DNA from: Methanobrevibacter sp.
Lineage (GTDB): Archaea; Methanobacteriota; Methanobacteria; Methanobacteriales; Methanobacteriaceae
Reading direction: 5' to 3'
DNA: 9,058 bases
NCBI GenBank assembly: GCA_016838945.1
Contig: JADLKP010000080.1
Location: forward strand, 1-9,058
The notes under the pieces are model-generated. The model did no database searches and had not been told where the DNA came from. It worked only from the letters and a program-made list of their open reading frames with translations. A program made the translations under genes and the position numbers. Shown in pieces: positions 1-5,980 of this stretch; the first letter of the stretch is position 1, and every line of letters begins with the position of its first letter.

Positions 1-38
1 TTAACCATTTTAACAAAAATTTTAAATATCATAATAAA

Positions 39-54
39 TATAACAATTGTTATA
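39..54. promoter_or_regulatory. Perfect 16-bp palindrome upstream of the kinase gene
   Basis: The sequence TATAACAATTGTTATA is a perfect two-fold palindrome. It lies about 40 bp upstream of the likely TATA box of the kinase gene (near 93-101), a position suited to an activator or repressor dimer. In DNA this AT-rich an 8-bp half-site can arise by chance, so an operator role is only a suggestion. Confidence 0.3.
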
Positions 55-92
55 AATTTACTTCAAAATAAATTAAGTTAATTACAAAAATG

Positions 93-103
93 ATTATATA
101 TTA
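93..103 (+). promoter_or_regulatory. Probable TATA box of the pyridoxamine kinase gene
   Basis: ATTATATATTA resembles an archaeal TATA box and lies about 55-60 bases before the ATG at 157. Transcription would start near 118-122, giving a leader of about 35 bases. The leader has only a weak ribosome binding site (TTGGG at 143-147). Assigned by pattern alone. Confidence 0.4.
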
Positions 104-156
104 AAAATGAAATACTAATTAACTGTAATCATTAAAATAATATTGGGTTTGAAAAA

Positions 157-999
157 ATGAGCGACACTAAAAAAATTTTAACTATTCAAGACATCTCATG
201 CTATGGCCAGTGCTCAATAACAGTTGCACTGCCAGTAATTTCTGCTTTTGGAATCGAAACAGCTGTTCTCCCATCTGCTGTTTTATCTACACACACTTCA
301 GGTTTCACAGACTTTACTGTCAGAGACTTAACTGAAGACCTCCCTGAAATTAGAAAACATTGGGAAAAGGAAGGAATATCATTCGATGCAATTTATACTG
401 GTTTCATTGCATCAAAAGAACAATTGGACTACATCAAAGACATTATAGACTCAAGATTGAAAGATGGTGGACTAATATTTGTTGACCCTGCAATGGCAGA
501 TCATGGAGAATTCTACAATGGATTTGACCAGGAATTCGCTGATGCAATGGGAGAGCTTTGTAAATTAGGAGACTATATCCTCCCTAACACAACTGAAGCA
601 TGTTATATATTGCATAAGCCATGGAAGGAAACATTTACTAAAGATGAAATGATTGAAATGGCTAAAGAGCTTAGAGCATTTACAAAAAGATATGTCATCC
701 TAAAAGGGTATGAGGAGGATGACAAAATGGGAATGATTATTCTAGATAAGCAGGAAGACACCATCAATATTGTTTACAATGATAAAGTAGATTATGTATC
801 CCATGGAACAGGTGATGTCTTTGCCTCATCATTTGTAGGATCAACCATGTTAGGCAAATCTCCTTCCTCTGCGGCAAAGGTTGCAGGGGAATTTACCAAA
901 AAGGCAATTGAAAAGACAATTGGTGATGAAACCCATACATATGGAGTTAAATTTGAACAGGCAATTCCTGAACTTTACGATTTGTTAAAATCATTTTAA
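157..999 (+). CDS. pdxK: Pyridoxamine/pyridoxal kinase (ribokinase fold, PdxK/ThiD-like)
   Basis: ATP-dependent cytosolic kinase of 280 residues that phosphorylates a B6 vitamer (pyridoxal, pyridoxamine or pyridoxine) or possibly hydroxymethylpyrimidine (HMP). The full length matches the family. Visible motifs are the N-terminal substrate region ILTIQDISCYGQCS (7-20), LPSAVLSTHTSGF (38-50), DPAMADHGEFY (110-120), NTTEA (144-148) and the anion-hole/catalytic motif HGTGDVF (216-222), where D220 should be the catalytic base. As I recall the family, the N-terminal half is closest to Firmicutes pyridoxamine kinases, which suggests transfer from bacteria. The next gene is a CytX-type permease on the same strand, which fits an uptake-and-phosphorylation pair. 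Some kinases of this group accept both pyridoxal and HMP, so the substrate cannot be fixed from sequence. ATG at 157 is chosen because the conserved block begins seven residues later; its ribosome binding site is weak. Confidence 0.9.
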   Translation: MSDTKKILTIQDISCYGQCSITVALPVISAFGIETAVLPSAVLSTHTSGFTDFTVRDLTEDLPEIRKHWEKEGISFDAIYTGFIASKEQLDYIKDIIDSRLKDGGLIFVDPAMADHGEFYNGFDQEFADAMGELCKLGDYILPNTTEACYILHKPWKETFTKDEMIEMAKELRAFTKRYVILKGYEEDDKMGMIILDKQEDTINIVYNDKVDYVSHGTGDVFASSFVGSTMLGKSPSSAAKVAGEFTKKAIEKTIGDETHTYGVKFEQAIPELYDLLKSF

Positions 1000-1024
1000 C
1001 TCATCCAAAATAGCTTTAAAAAAT

Positions 1025-1178
1025 GTGAAAATCATTAAATCACACCAATTTTAGGATTATAAAAAAATTTTAAGAAAAATGTGAAAATCATTAAATCACC
1101 CCAATTTTAGGATTATAAAAAAATTTTAAGAAAAATGTGAAAATCATTAAATCACACCAATTTTAGGATTATAAAAAA
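1025..1178. repeat. 56-bp tandem repeat, 2.75 copies, upstream of the permease gene
   Basis: Units start at 1025, 1081 and 1137, exactly 56 bp apart. Copies one and two differ at one position (CACACC versus CACCCC, near 1100). The third copy follows the unit for 42 bases, to 1178, and then diverges. Each unit has a short GTGA...TCAC inverted pair at its left end and a TATA-like GATTATAAAA in the middle (1055, 1111, 1167). The array fills most of the 243-bp gap between the kinase and cytX. It may multiply a promoter or regulator site, or be a neutral tandem duplication. Units abut directly with no unique spacers, so this is not CRISPR. Confidence 0.95.
1167..1176 (+). promoter_or_regulatory. 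Possible TATA box of cytX inside the last repeat copy
   Basis: GATTATAAAA in the third repeat copy lies about 70 bases before the cytX ATG and would start transcription near 1195, with a leader of about 45 bases. The same motif occurs in copies one and two, so up to three stacked promoters are conceivable. The ATATTTAAAA at 1199-1208 is an alternative. Confidence 0.3.
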
Positions 1179-1242
1179 TAAATTAAAAATTTTTAAAAAA
1201 TATTTAAAAAATGAATGAAATCTACCTTAATGTGGTCAAAAT

Positions 1243-2445
1243 ATGGAAAATCGTACAGGGCTTTTTGCAAACTGGGTTATATGGTTTGGAGTTGCAGTAT
1301 CCGTTTCTGAGATAGAAGCGGGAATACAACTCGCATCCTCATCTCCAATTGATTCCATTTGGCTCCCATTGGTACTTGGACATATTATAGGTGGAATATT
1401 ACTATTTTTCACTGGTTTAGTTGGTGCACGCCTAAGAGTGAATGCAATGGAAACCATCAAATCCACTTTTGGAGATTATGGTTCCAAATTCTTTTCCTCA
1501 TTGAATGTTATGCAGCTTATAGCATGGGTAGCTGTGCTGAATGCCCAAGGTGCAGCAGCAATGATGGGATTGAATATACCAATATCCTTCACTCTTACAT
1601 GTATCATCCTCTCTCTAATCATTGCAATATGGGTCTATGTGGGACTTTACCGCTTATCAAAAGTAACCACTGTCATGATGGTGGTGCTTGCAGTATTGCT
1701 GGCAATACTGTCTCTTGAATTATTGGGAGGAGAGCTAACAAATGCATTGCCTATTGCCTCAATCACTGGTGCAAAATCCACAGCGCTAAGCTTTTGGAAC
1801 ATTTTTGAAATATCAATAGCTATGCCAATTTCATGGCTTCCTGTAATTTCAGACTATACCAAGGATGTTGAAAATCCTGTGAATGGAACATTGATCTCTG
1901 CAGTTGCATACACCTTAGCAAGCCTTTGGATGTACATTTTAGGCATGCAAATTGTTGGAATTGGAACAACAAGCATTGCACAATCAATCCTTATGGCAGG
2001 TCTTGGAGCTCAAGGAGTAATCATTTTAGTGCTTTCAACTGTAACATCCAACTTTGTAGCAGCAAATTCTGCTGGGGAATCCTCAAAGGCCATCGTTAAC
2101 AGAATCAATCCAAGAATTGCAGGTGTTGTAGTCAGCATCTTAAGTTGTGTACTTGCCATTTCAGGAATCATGGATCATTATATTGGATTCCTATACCTAA
2201 TTGCATCAGTGTTTGCACCTATGGCTTCAGTGCTAATGGTTTCATTCTATCTTTCAAAAGAAGAAACAACAAATGCCAAAACTTGGTACTGGAACATGTT
2301 TGCATGGTTTGCAGGATTTATCGTATATCAACTGGCTGTAGGACTTGATTCAATTCCATTAGGCCCAACATTGCTTGCCATAATCGTATCCGCTGCACTG
2401 GCTTATCTTGGGGTTTTAGTAAAAAATAGGCCTCATCAAATTTAA
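1243..2445 (+). CDS. cytX: CytX-type NCS1 permease, putative HMP transporter
   Basis: Integral membrane transporter of 400 residues, rich in hydrophobic segments (about 12 membrane helices), of the nucleobase:cation symporter-1 family. The N-terminal GLFANWVIWFGVAVSVSE (6-23), the segment FEISIAMPISWLPVISDY (188-205) followed by TKD, and NFVAANSAGESSKA (270-283) match CytX, the branch often linked to thiamine genes and predicted to carry hydroxymethylpyrimidine; related members carry cytosine. The upstream kinase could phosphorylate imported HMP or a B6 vitamer, so the two genes plausibly form a vitamin salvage pair, though they are 243 bp apart and may have separate promoters. ATG at 1243 is the only reasonable start: an in-frame TAA lies at 1228-1230 and the first helix begins at once. 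The ribosome binding site (GTGGT, 1232-1236) is weak. No thiamine riboswitch signature is visible upstream. Substrate is inferred from family and context. Confidence 0.85.
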   Translation: MENRTGLFANWVIWFGVAVSVSEIEAGIQLASSSPIDSIWLPLVLGHIIGGILLFFTGLVGARLRVNAMETIKSTFGDYGSKFFSSLNVMQLIAWVAVLNAQGAAAMMGLNIPISFTLTCIILSLIIAIWVYVGLYRLSKVTTVMMVVLAVLLAILSLELLGGELTNALPIASITGAKSTALSFWNIFEISIAMPISWLPVISDYTKDVENPVNGTLISAVAYTLASLWMYILGMQIVGIGTTSIAQSILMAGLGAQGVIILVLSTVTSNFVAANSAGESSKAIVNRINPRIAGVVVSILSCVLAISGIMDHYIGFLYLIASVFAPMASVLMVSFYLSKEETTNAKTWYWNMFAWFAGFIVYQLAVGLDSIPLGPTLLAIIVSAALAYLGVLVKNRPHQI

Positions 2446-2472
2446 TTGAAAACTAAAAAATAGCTTGTTTAC

Positions 2473-2484
2473 AAATATATAAAT
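2473..2484 (+). promoter_or_regulatory. TATA box of the TMEM175-type channel gene
   Basis: AAATATATAAAT is a strong TATA-like match centred about 32 bases before the ATG at 2510. Transcription should therefore start only a few bases before the ATG, giving a leaderless or nearly leaderless mRNA, in line with the absence of a ribosome binding site there. Confidence 0.55.
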
Positions 2485-2509
2485 AGTTATTAATAAAAAA
2501 AATATAATT

Positions 2510-3091
2510 ATGTCTGAAGAAAATTTCATGGAAACAGGTAGGCTTGAAGCATTTTATGATGCAATCATTGCAATTATTGTAACTGTGCTTGTTTTGGAAT
2601 TGCCACAACCTGCAACTGCATCCCTTGCATCAATTTGGGCTTTGAAAACATCTTATTTTGCCTATTTAATAAGTTTTTTAGTATGCGCTAACCTTTGGCA
2701 ATACCATCATTTAATTTATAATCATGTTGACAGAATCGATAGGAAGATTATTTGGCAAAACATTTTATTGATGTTTGTATTCTCATTAATTCCTTATCTG
2801 ACAATATTCGTTGCAAATCATCCTAATGAGTTTATCCCACAAGCATTATATGGATTGGACTTCATTATTGTCGATATAATCTTATACTTCATGGCAAAGT
2901 CATTATTAAAACTCAATACGAAAAATGAGGAATACTTAAAAAACGCTTTAAATGTTAAAGAAGCGTTACATATCCCATTTGTAATATTTATTGTTGGATT
3001 CATTATAGCGATATTAAGTTATCCTATTGCAATTAGCATTTGTTGCCTAATCACTATAGTTAGGTCTATATATACTTCTTTAAAGTCTTAA
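2510..3091 (+). CDS. TMEM175-family (DUF1211) potassium channel protein
   Basis: Small membrane protein of 193 residues, the usual length for a prokaryotic TMEM175 subunit. It has about six hydrophobic helices (roughly 15-32, 48-66, 81-101, 112-132, 153-171 and 172-187). Family signatures are visible: R11 and F15-x-D17 opening helix one (RLEAFYDAIIAIIVTVLVLEL), and the helix-two motif LWQYHH (62-67). Prokaryotic relatives assemble as tetramers and conduct potassium without the classic TVGYG filter; hydrophobic residues in helix one line the pore. Here the usual FSD triplet reads FYD, a serine-to-tyrosine change in a conserved spot. A potassium leak or transport role in the cytoplasmic membrane is inferred. 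It has its own TATA box 64 bp after cytX. An alternative start at Met7 (2528) would still keep the signature. It converges with truD with 8 bp between stop codons. Confidence 0.85.
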   Translation: MSEENFMETGRLEAFYDAIIAIIVTVLVLELPQPATASLASIWALKTSYFAYLISFLVCANLWQYHHLIYNHVDRIDRKIIWQNILLMFVFSLIPYLTIFVANHPNEFIPQALYGLDFIIVDIILYFMAKSLLKLNTKNEEYLKNALNVKEALHIPFVIFIVGFIIAILSYPIAISICCLITIVRSIYTSLKS

Positions 3092-3099
3092 AAAGGATA

Positions 3100-4458
3100 T
3101 CAGTAAACATCTTTTTTCATGACTTCCCTTAGTACAGCAGTTGCATATGACCCTTTATCAATGGAAAACTCACACATCACACCATCATCAGTTGCTGCAG
3201 CACTTGCATCCCATACTTGAAATCTCATAGCTCTTCTAAGCCCATGACTTCCTAAACGAGGCATTTTAGGAACTTCAAAATCAGCTTTAGTCAATCCATA
3301 ACTATTGAGGATTTCCTCTTCCATCCTTCCTACTTCTCCACCTGCAAATGGAACTTTTGTACCATATAACGGACAAGTCTGGTTTATTTCAAAGGAGGAT
3401 ACCATTTCCTGAAACTCTTCGTTTGTCTTATCCCTTACAATTCTCTCTTCCTTGTCTATGACGATATCACCCTCAATGTATTTGTCCATTCCCATAGCTA
3501 CCCTTTCACTTACTGCAGCATTGAATAAGAATGATTGGTAAGCATGAACAAACATTCTTTGAAGCGGCTTTGGAAGCGCATGAATTGCATTCTTATAGGC
3601 CTTATCGGACAATTCCACTTTAGACTTATCCACTTCTTCCGGTTCGATTCCTTCCTTTTCAGCAATCTTTCTAATGGCCCTTTTTTCTTCCTTGATGAGA
3701 ACCTTAAGCATCATCTTTTCATAACGCATTCCAGGATGCATCAATTCCAATGACTTTTCCCAATCCCCATCATCATAAGCTTGGCGAGCTGCTATGGCTT
3801 CCTCACCTTCTTCTGGAGATGGGTTACCAACATATCTTCTTACAGCTTCCTTCAAGTCGTTTTGAATGAGAGCTTCTCCAACCAAATGGGTATTGGTTCT
3901 TGGCTTTCCGAATCTTTGCCAACCGAAGTAATTAGGAACGCCTGTCTTTTCAAGAGTCTTTAAAATGGCATCTGCTCTTTTAGCTGCACCTTCAATAGCT
4001 ATTCTCCTCTCATCTTCATCATCGCTATCCATTCCATCAATATCCTTTATCAAGATTCTGAATTTATTTCCCTTAAGCTGACCCATTCTTAGCTTTTTTC
4101 TTCCTCTTACAACCTTTAGGAATTCAGTATTGTGAATGGTTCCTTCCAATGCCTTGACTTGATTGAACTGCTCTTCAGAGTCCATATTAGCTATGCAAAT
4201 CCATTGGCGAGTAATGGCCTTCTTGTCCTTCATTCCTGCAAAACCCATTCTTTTCCTATCAATATGAAGGTCCCGTGCAATATCAAGCAAAACATCAAGG
4301 GTGGTTCTTCCCAATTTTTCAATCCAAATGTAGATGTTTGGACCTTCCCCCTCAGGAATCACTTCTGGGATTTCCTCTACATAAAAGTCTTCCCATCTGT
4401 TTCTTATTGTTCCACCGATACCTTCTTCCTTTGTAACATAAGTATTTGCATTAAGCAT
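3100..4458 (-). CDS. truD: tRNA pseudouridine(13) synthase TruD
   Basis: Cytosolic pseudouridine synthase of 452 residues that isomerises U13 in the D arm of tRNAs; archaeal and eukaryotic (Pus7) relatives can also act on other sites. The catalytic motif GMKDKKAITRQ is at 75-85, with D78 the expected nucleophile. NYFGWQRFG (176-184), the LPKPLQRMFVHAYQSFLFN block (295-313), GLRRAMRF (406-413) and the C-terminal FSIDKGSYATAVLREVM (431-447) are all typical. The insertion between residues 185 and 400 is the TRUD domain. Length is normal and nothing looks broken. The start is set by AGAGGA (4470-4465) six bases before the ATG. The gene follows tRNA-Arg on the same strand after 88 bp; that tRNA has U13, so the substrate lies next to the enzyme. 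Tail to tail with the channel gene. Confidence 0.96.
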   Translation of the reverse strand: MLNANTYVTKEEGIGGTIRNRWEDFYVEEIPEVIPEGEGPNIYIWIEKLGRTTLDVLLDIARDLHIDRKRMGFAGMKDKKAITRQWICIANMDSEEQFNQVKALEGTIHNTEFLKVVRGRKKLRMGQLKGNKFRILIKDIDGMDSDDEDERRIAIEGAAKRADAILKTLEKTGVPNYFGWQRFGKPRTNTHLVGEALIQNDLKEAVRRYVGNPSPEEGEEAIAARQAYDDGDWEKSLELMHPGMRYEKMMLKVLIKEEKRAIRKIAEKEGIEPEEVDKSKVELSDKAYKNAIHALPKPLQRMFVHAYQSFLFNAAVSERVAMGMDKYIEGDIVIDKEERIVRDKTNEEFQEMVSSFEINQTCPLYGTKVPFAGGEVGRMEEEILNSYGLTKADFEVPKMPRLGSHGLRRAMRFQVWDASAAATDDGVMCEFSIDKGSYATAVLREVMKKDVY

Positions 4459-4531
4459 GACTATTCCTCTTGAATAAAATGATAAATATAAATTAATGAT
4501 TTATTAATTCTTTAAAAAGTTAAAATCAGTT

Positions 4532-4545
4532 ATTAAATATAAAAG
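4532..4545 (-). promoter_or_regulatory. Candidate TATA region for truD, overlapping the tRNA 3' T-run
   Basis: On the minus strand this reads CTTTTATATTTAAT, just after the tRNA. It contains the T-run expected to end the tRNA transcript and also a TATA-like TTTTATAT that could start truD near 4510, giving a leader of about 50 bases. A second TATA-like ATTTATATTTAT (4493-4482) is closer, but a transcript started from it would barely include the truD ribosome binding site. Confidence 0.35.
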
Positions 4546-4546
4546 A

Positions 4547-4620
4547 TGCCCTGGCCGGGATTTGAACCCGGGGAATGGGATCCGCAGTCCCACGTGTTAT
4601 CCAAGCTACACCACCAGGGC
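4547..4620 (-). tRNA. tRNA-Arg (anticodon GCG)
   Basis: Full cloverleaf on the minus strand: acceptor stem GCCCTGG/CCAGGGC (7 bp), D stem GTGT/ACAC with GG in the loop, anticodon stem TGGGA/TCCCA around loop CTGCGGA, a four-base variable loop, and T arm CCGGG-TTCAAAT-CCCGG. All stems are perfectly paired. The anticodon is GCG at 34-36, reading arginine CGU/CGC codons. Discriminator base 73 is A (4547); CCA is not encoded and must be added enzymatically, as usual in many archaea. There is no intron. Position 13 is U, paired with A22, which fits a TruD substrate. A TCTTTT run follows directly as a probable terminator. A strong TATA-like TTTATATA lies about 85 bases upstream (minus strand, around 4706-4699), so a 5' leader removed by RNase P is likely. 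Confidence 0.97.
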
Positions 4621-4744
4621 AGGAACAAATGAAAAATAGTAAAAATAGTCTAAAATAAGTAAGGTACTATTATAACATAATTATATTAGTATATTCCAAT
4701 ATATAAATCTTGGCTATGAATTACAAAAAGATAAATGGAACAAA

Positions 4745-5200
4745 TTAGAACAAGTATAATTTATAGGAATAATTTCCATAGTTTCTGATTGCCACATTGA
4801 CCCTATCGGAACTTTCATAGTCTCCATTGGAAGATAATACTTCCCCTTTGAAATGATTGGTCTCCACAAATGCATAATGGTAATCAGCATCTAAATAAGA
4901 TGAAAAGAAATCATCCAATAAGGATTTAACTTCTCTTTTTGATGATGCTGAATCATTATTCTTGGATAAGATAAATGATATCCTTTCAATTAAGCTATGA
5001 TCTCTACCGTCGACTTTTGATGACATGATTTCCATAATATCCTGGCTTGACTTGAAATCATGATTTTCTTCAGATAAGCTTGGAATATCAATATCAATCA
5101 TCATATTGAAGGCAATGAGAACCATAATCAATATGAAAATGGAAAGCAATGCATCGATTAAAGATATGAATCCCCTATTGTCCTTGATTAGATTAAACAT
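4745..5200 (-). CDS. Membrane-anchored pilin-like protein, unknown function
   Basis: Protein of 151 residues with a short basic N-terminus (FNLIKDNRG, 2-10), one hydrophobic helix (about 11-35) and a hydrophilic, serine- and aspartate-rich remainder. The pattern of a charged stretch, a glycine and then FISLIDALLSIFILIMVLIAF resembles type IV pilin-like class III leaders, in which a prepilin peptidase cuts after the glycine and the helix packs into a filament or stays as an anchor. An acidic residue sits at +6 (D16) rather than the +5 glutamate of classical pilins, so cleavage is uncertain. The C-terminus ends in aromatic-rich NYSYKLYLF. The body would face outside the cell. GTGAT (5208-5204) is a modest ribosome binding site four bases before the ATG. 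It stands alone between the tRNA and the LarC2 gene, with no pilus assembly ATPase or peptidase nearby. Assignment rests on architecture only. Confidence 0.65.
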   Translation of the reverse strand: MFNLIKDNRGFISLIDALLSIFILIMVLIAFNMMIDIDIPSLSEENHDFKSSQDIMEIMSSKVDGRDHSLIERISFILSKNNDSASSKREVKSLLDDFFSSYLDADYHYAFVETNHFKGEVLSSNGDYESSDRVNVAIRNYGNYSYKLYLF

Positions 5201-5221
5201 AAAATCACATGAATATTTGTA

Positions 5222-5249
5222 AATTTATATTTGATTTAATCATATAAAA
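5222..5249 (-). promoter_or_regulatory. Candidate TATA boxes of the pilin-like gene
   Basis: Two TATA-like sequences on the minus strand lie at the expected distance: TTTTATATG (5249-5241) and AATATAAAT (5231-5223). The first would give a leader of about 20 bases, the second an almost leaderless mRNA. The first overlaps the palindrome AAAAAGCTTTTT (5246-5257), a possible but weakly supported regulatory site. Confidence 0.35.
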
Positions 5250-5360
5250 AGCTTTTTAAAGCATTATAATAAGTTTAATATTGATTTAAGATTGTAATTA
5301 TGATTTAAATTAAAAAATAACTATAAAAATGTAAATTATAATTAAAATAAAAATATTAAA

Positions 5361-5383
5361 ATAAATAAAAAAATTAAAAAAAG
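5361..5383 (-). terminator. T-rich terminator after the LarC2-like gene
   Basis: Read on the minus strand, the DNA right after the stop codon at 5391-5389 is CTTTTTTTAATTTTTTTA followed by more T tracts. Archaeal RNA polymerase terminates at such oligo-T runs without needing a hairpin. The wider gap 5201-5388 holds otherwise only AT-rich DNA and the promoter of the pilin-like gene. Confidence 0.6.
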
Positions 5384-5388
5384 AATAA

Positions 5389-5889
5389 TTACAAACTAAT
5401 TAAAATTGACTCTGAATCAATTGGATTTTTATAAGCTTCTGCCTCAATAATAGTTTTTAATTTAGAAAATGAAATATCATAACCTTTTTGATTTAAATCT
5501 TTTGCTAAAAGTTTTAAATCTTCATATTCTGCTTTTAATGAGATTAATTTGTTATCATCACTAAATAAATACTTTATTCTAGCGACAGATTCTAAAGAAG
5601 AATCATTAATATTAATTAAGACTTTCTTTTCAATTAATTCATATGGAAACTTTTTATGTTCATGCTTAAAGATTTTCATACCAATTGTACCAAATTCCAA
5701 AGCTAAAAGACTTGAAATGTCATCAAAGTGTTCTCCTTCAAAATCAACAAGTACAATATACTCCATCCGTCCTTTTTTAGTAAGGGCATTGATTATATGA
5801 ACATTTTTAGCTCCACTATCAATTATTTTATCTGTAATATAAGGAATGCCCTCAGGAGGCAAATCATCAATCGTAGTCATAATTAACAT
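5389..5889 (-). CDS. larC: Stand-alone LarC C-terminal domain (LarC2-like nickel insertion protein)
   Basis: Protein of 166 residues matching only the C-terminal part of LarC (DUF111), the CTP-dependent cyclometallase that inserts nickel into the pincer nucleotide cofactor of lactate racemase-type enzymes. MTTIDDLPPEGIPYITDKI (4-22) corresponds to LarC's ETNIDDMxPE segment, followed by DSGAKNVHIINALTKKGR (24-41; LarC: EAGALDVxxTPIQMKKNR) and AEYEDLKLLAKDL (120-132; LarC: PEYEDCxxLA). The LarC1 half is absent and no fragment of it lies upstream. In Lactobacillus LarC1 and LarC2 are read through by frameshifting, and LarC2 is the CTP-binding oligomerising part. AGGTAG (5900-5895) five bases before the ATG at 5889 supports that start over Met4. 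The gene lies 91 bp after the 595-residue unknown gene on the same strand. Whether it still handles nickel is unknown; it may be a repurposed nucleotide-binding domain. Confidence 0.8.
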   Translation of the reverse strand: MLIMTTIDDLPPEGIPYITDKIIDSGAKNVHIINALTKKGRMEYIVLVDFEGEHFDDISSLLALEFGTIGMKIFKHEHKKFPYELIEKKVLININDSSLESVARIKYLFSDDNKLISLKAEYEDLKLLAKDLNQKGYDISFSKLKTIIEAEAYKNPIDSESILISL

Positions 5890-5910
5890 GAAAACTACCT
5901 GTAAATAAAA

Positions 5911-5922
5911 ATTTATAATAAT
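5911..5922 (-). promoter_or_regulatory. Possible TATA box between the unknown gene and the LarC2-like gene
   Basis: The minus strand reads TATTATAAAT about 25-30 bases before the ATG at 5889. A start from here would leave almost no leader and would lose the good AGGTAG ribosome binding site, so transcription from the upstream gene is at least as likely. Confidence 0.25.
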
Positions 5923-5980
5923 AAAAAGTTAAAAAACCAAAAATGGCTAGATTCAACCCAAGCCAAATCAGTTTAAAAAT

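Noticed and set aside
1025..1178. CRISPR-like array
   Set aside because: The repeats abut directly with no unique spacers, there are fewer than three full units, and no cas gene is in the window.
1000..1242. Thiamine (TPP) riboswitch upstream of cytX
   Set aside because: I see none of the conserved CUGAGA or ACCUGA core segments; the gap is filled by the AT-rich tandem repeat.
1359..1718. Plus-strand open frame of 119 codons within cytX
   Set aside because: Composition rich in Cys, His and Trp, frame-shifted against a clearly real permease gene.
4547..4620. Reading the tRNA as tRNA-Cys
   Set aside because: The anticodon loop is CTGCGGA, placing GCG, not GCA, at positions 34-36, so it is arginine.
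5246..5257. AAAAAGCTTTTT palindrome as an operator
   Set aside because: Simple A/T symmetry around GC of this length is expected by chance here; kept only as a note in the promoter entry.
5389..5980. LarC2 as the distal half of a frameshifted full-length larC
   Set aside because: No LarC1 sequence lies upstream in any frame; the preceding gene is unrelated and ends with its own stop 91 bp away.
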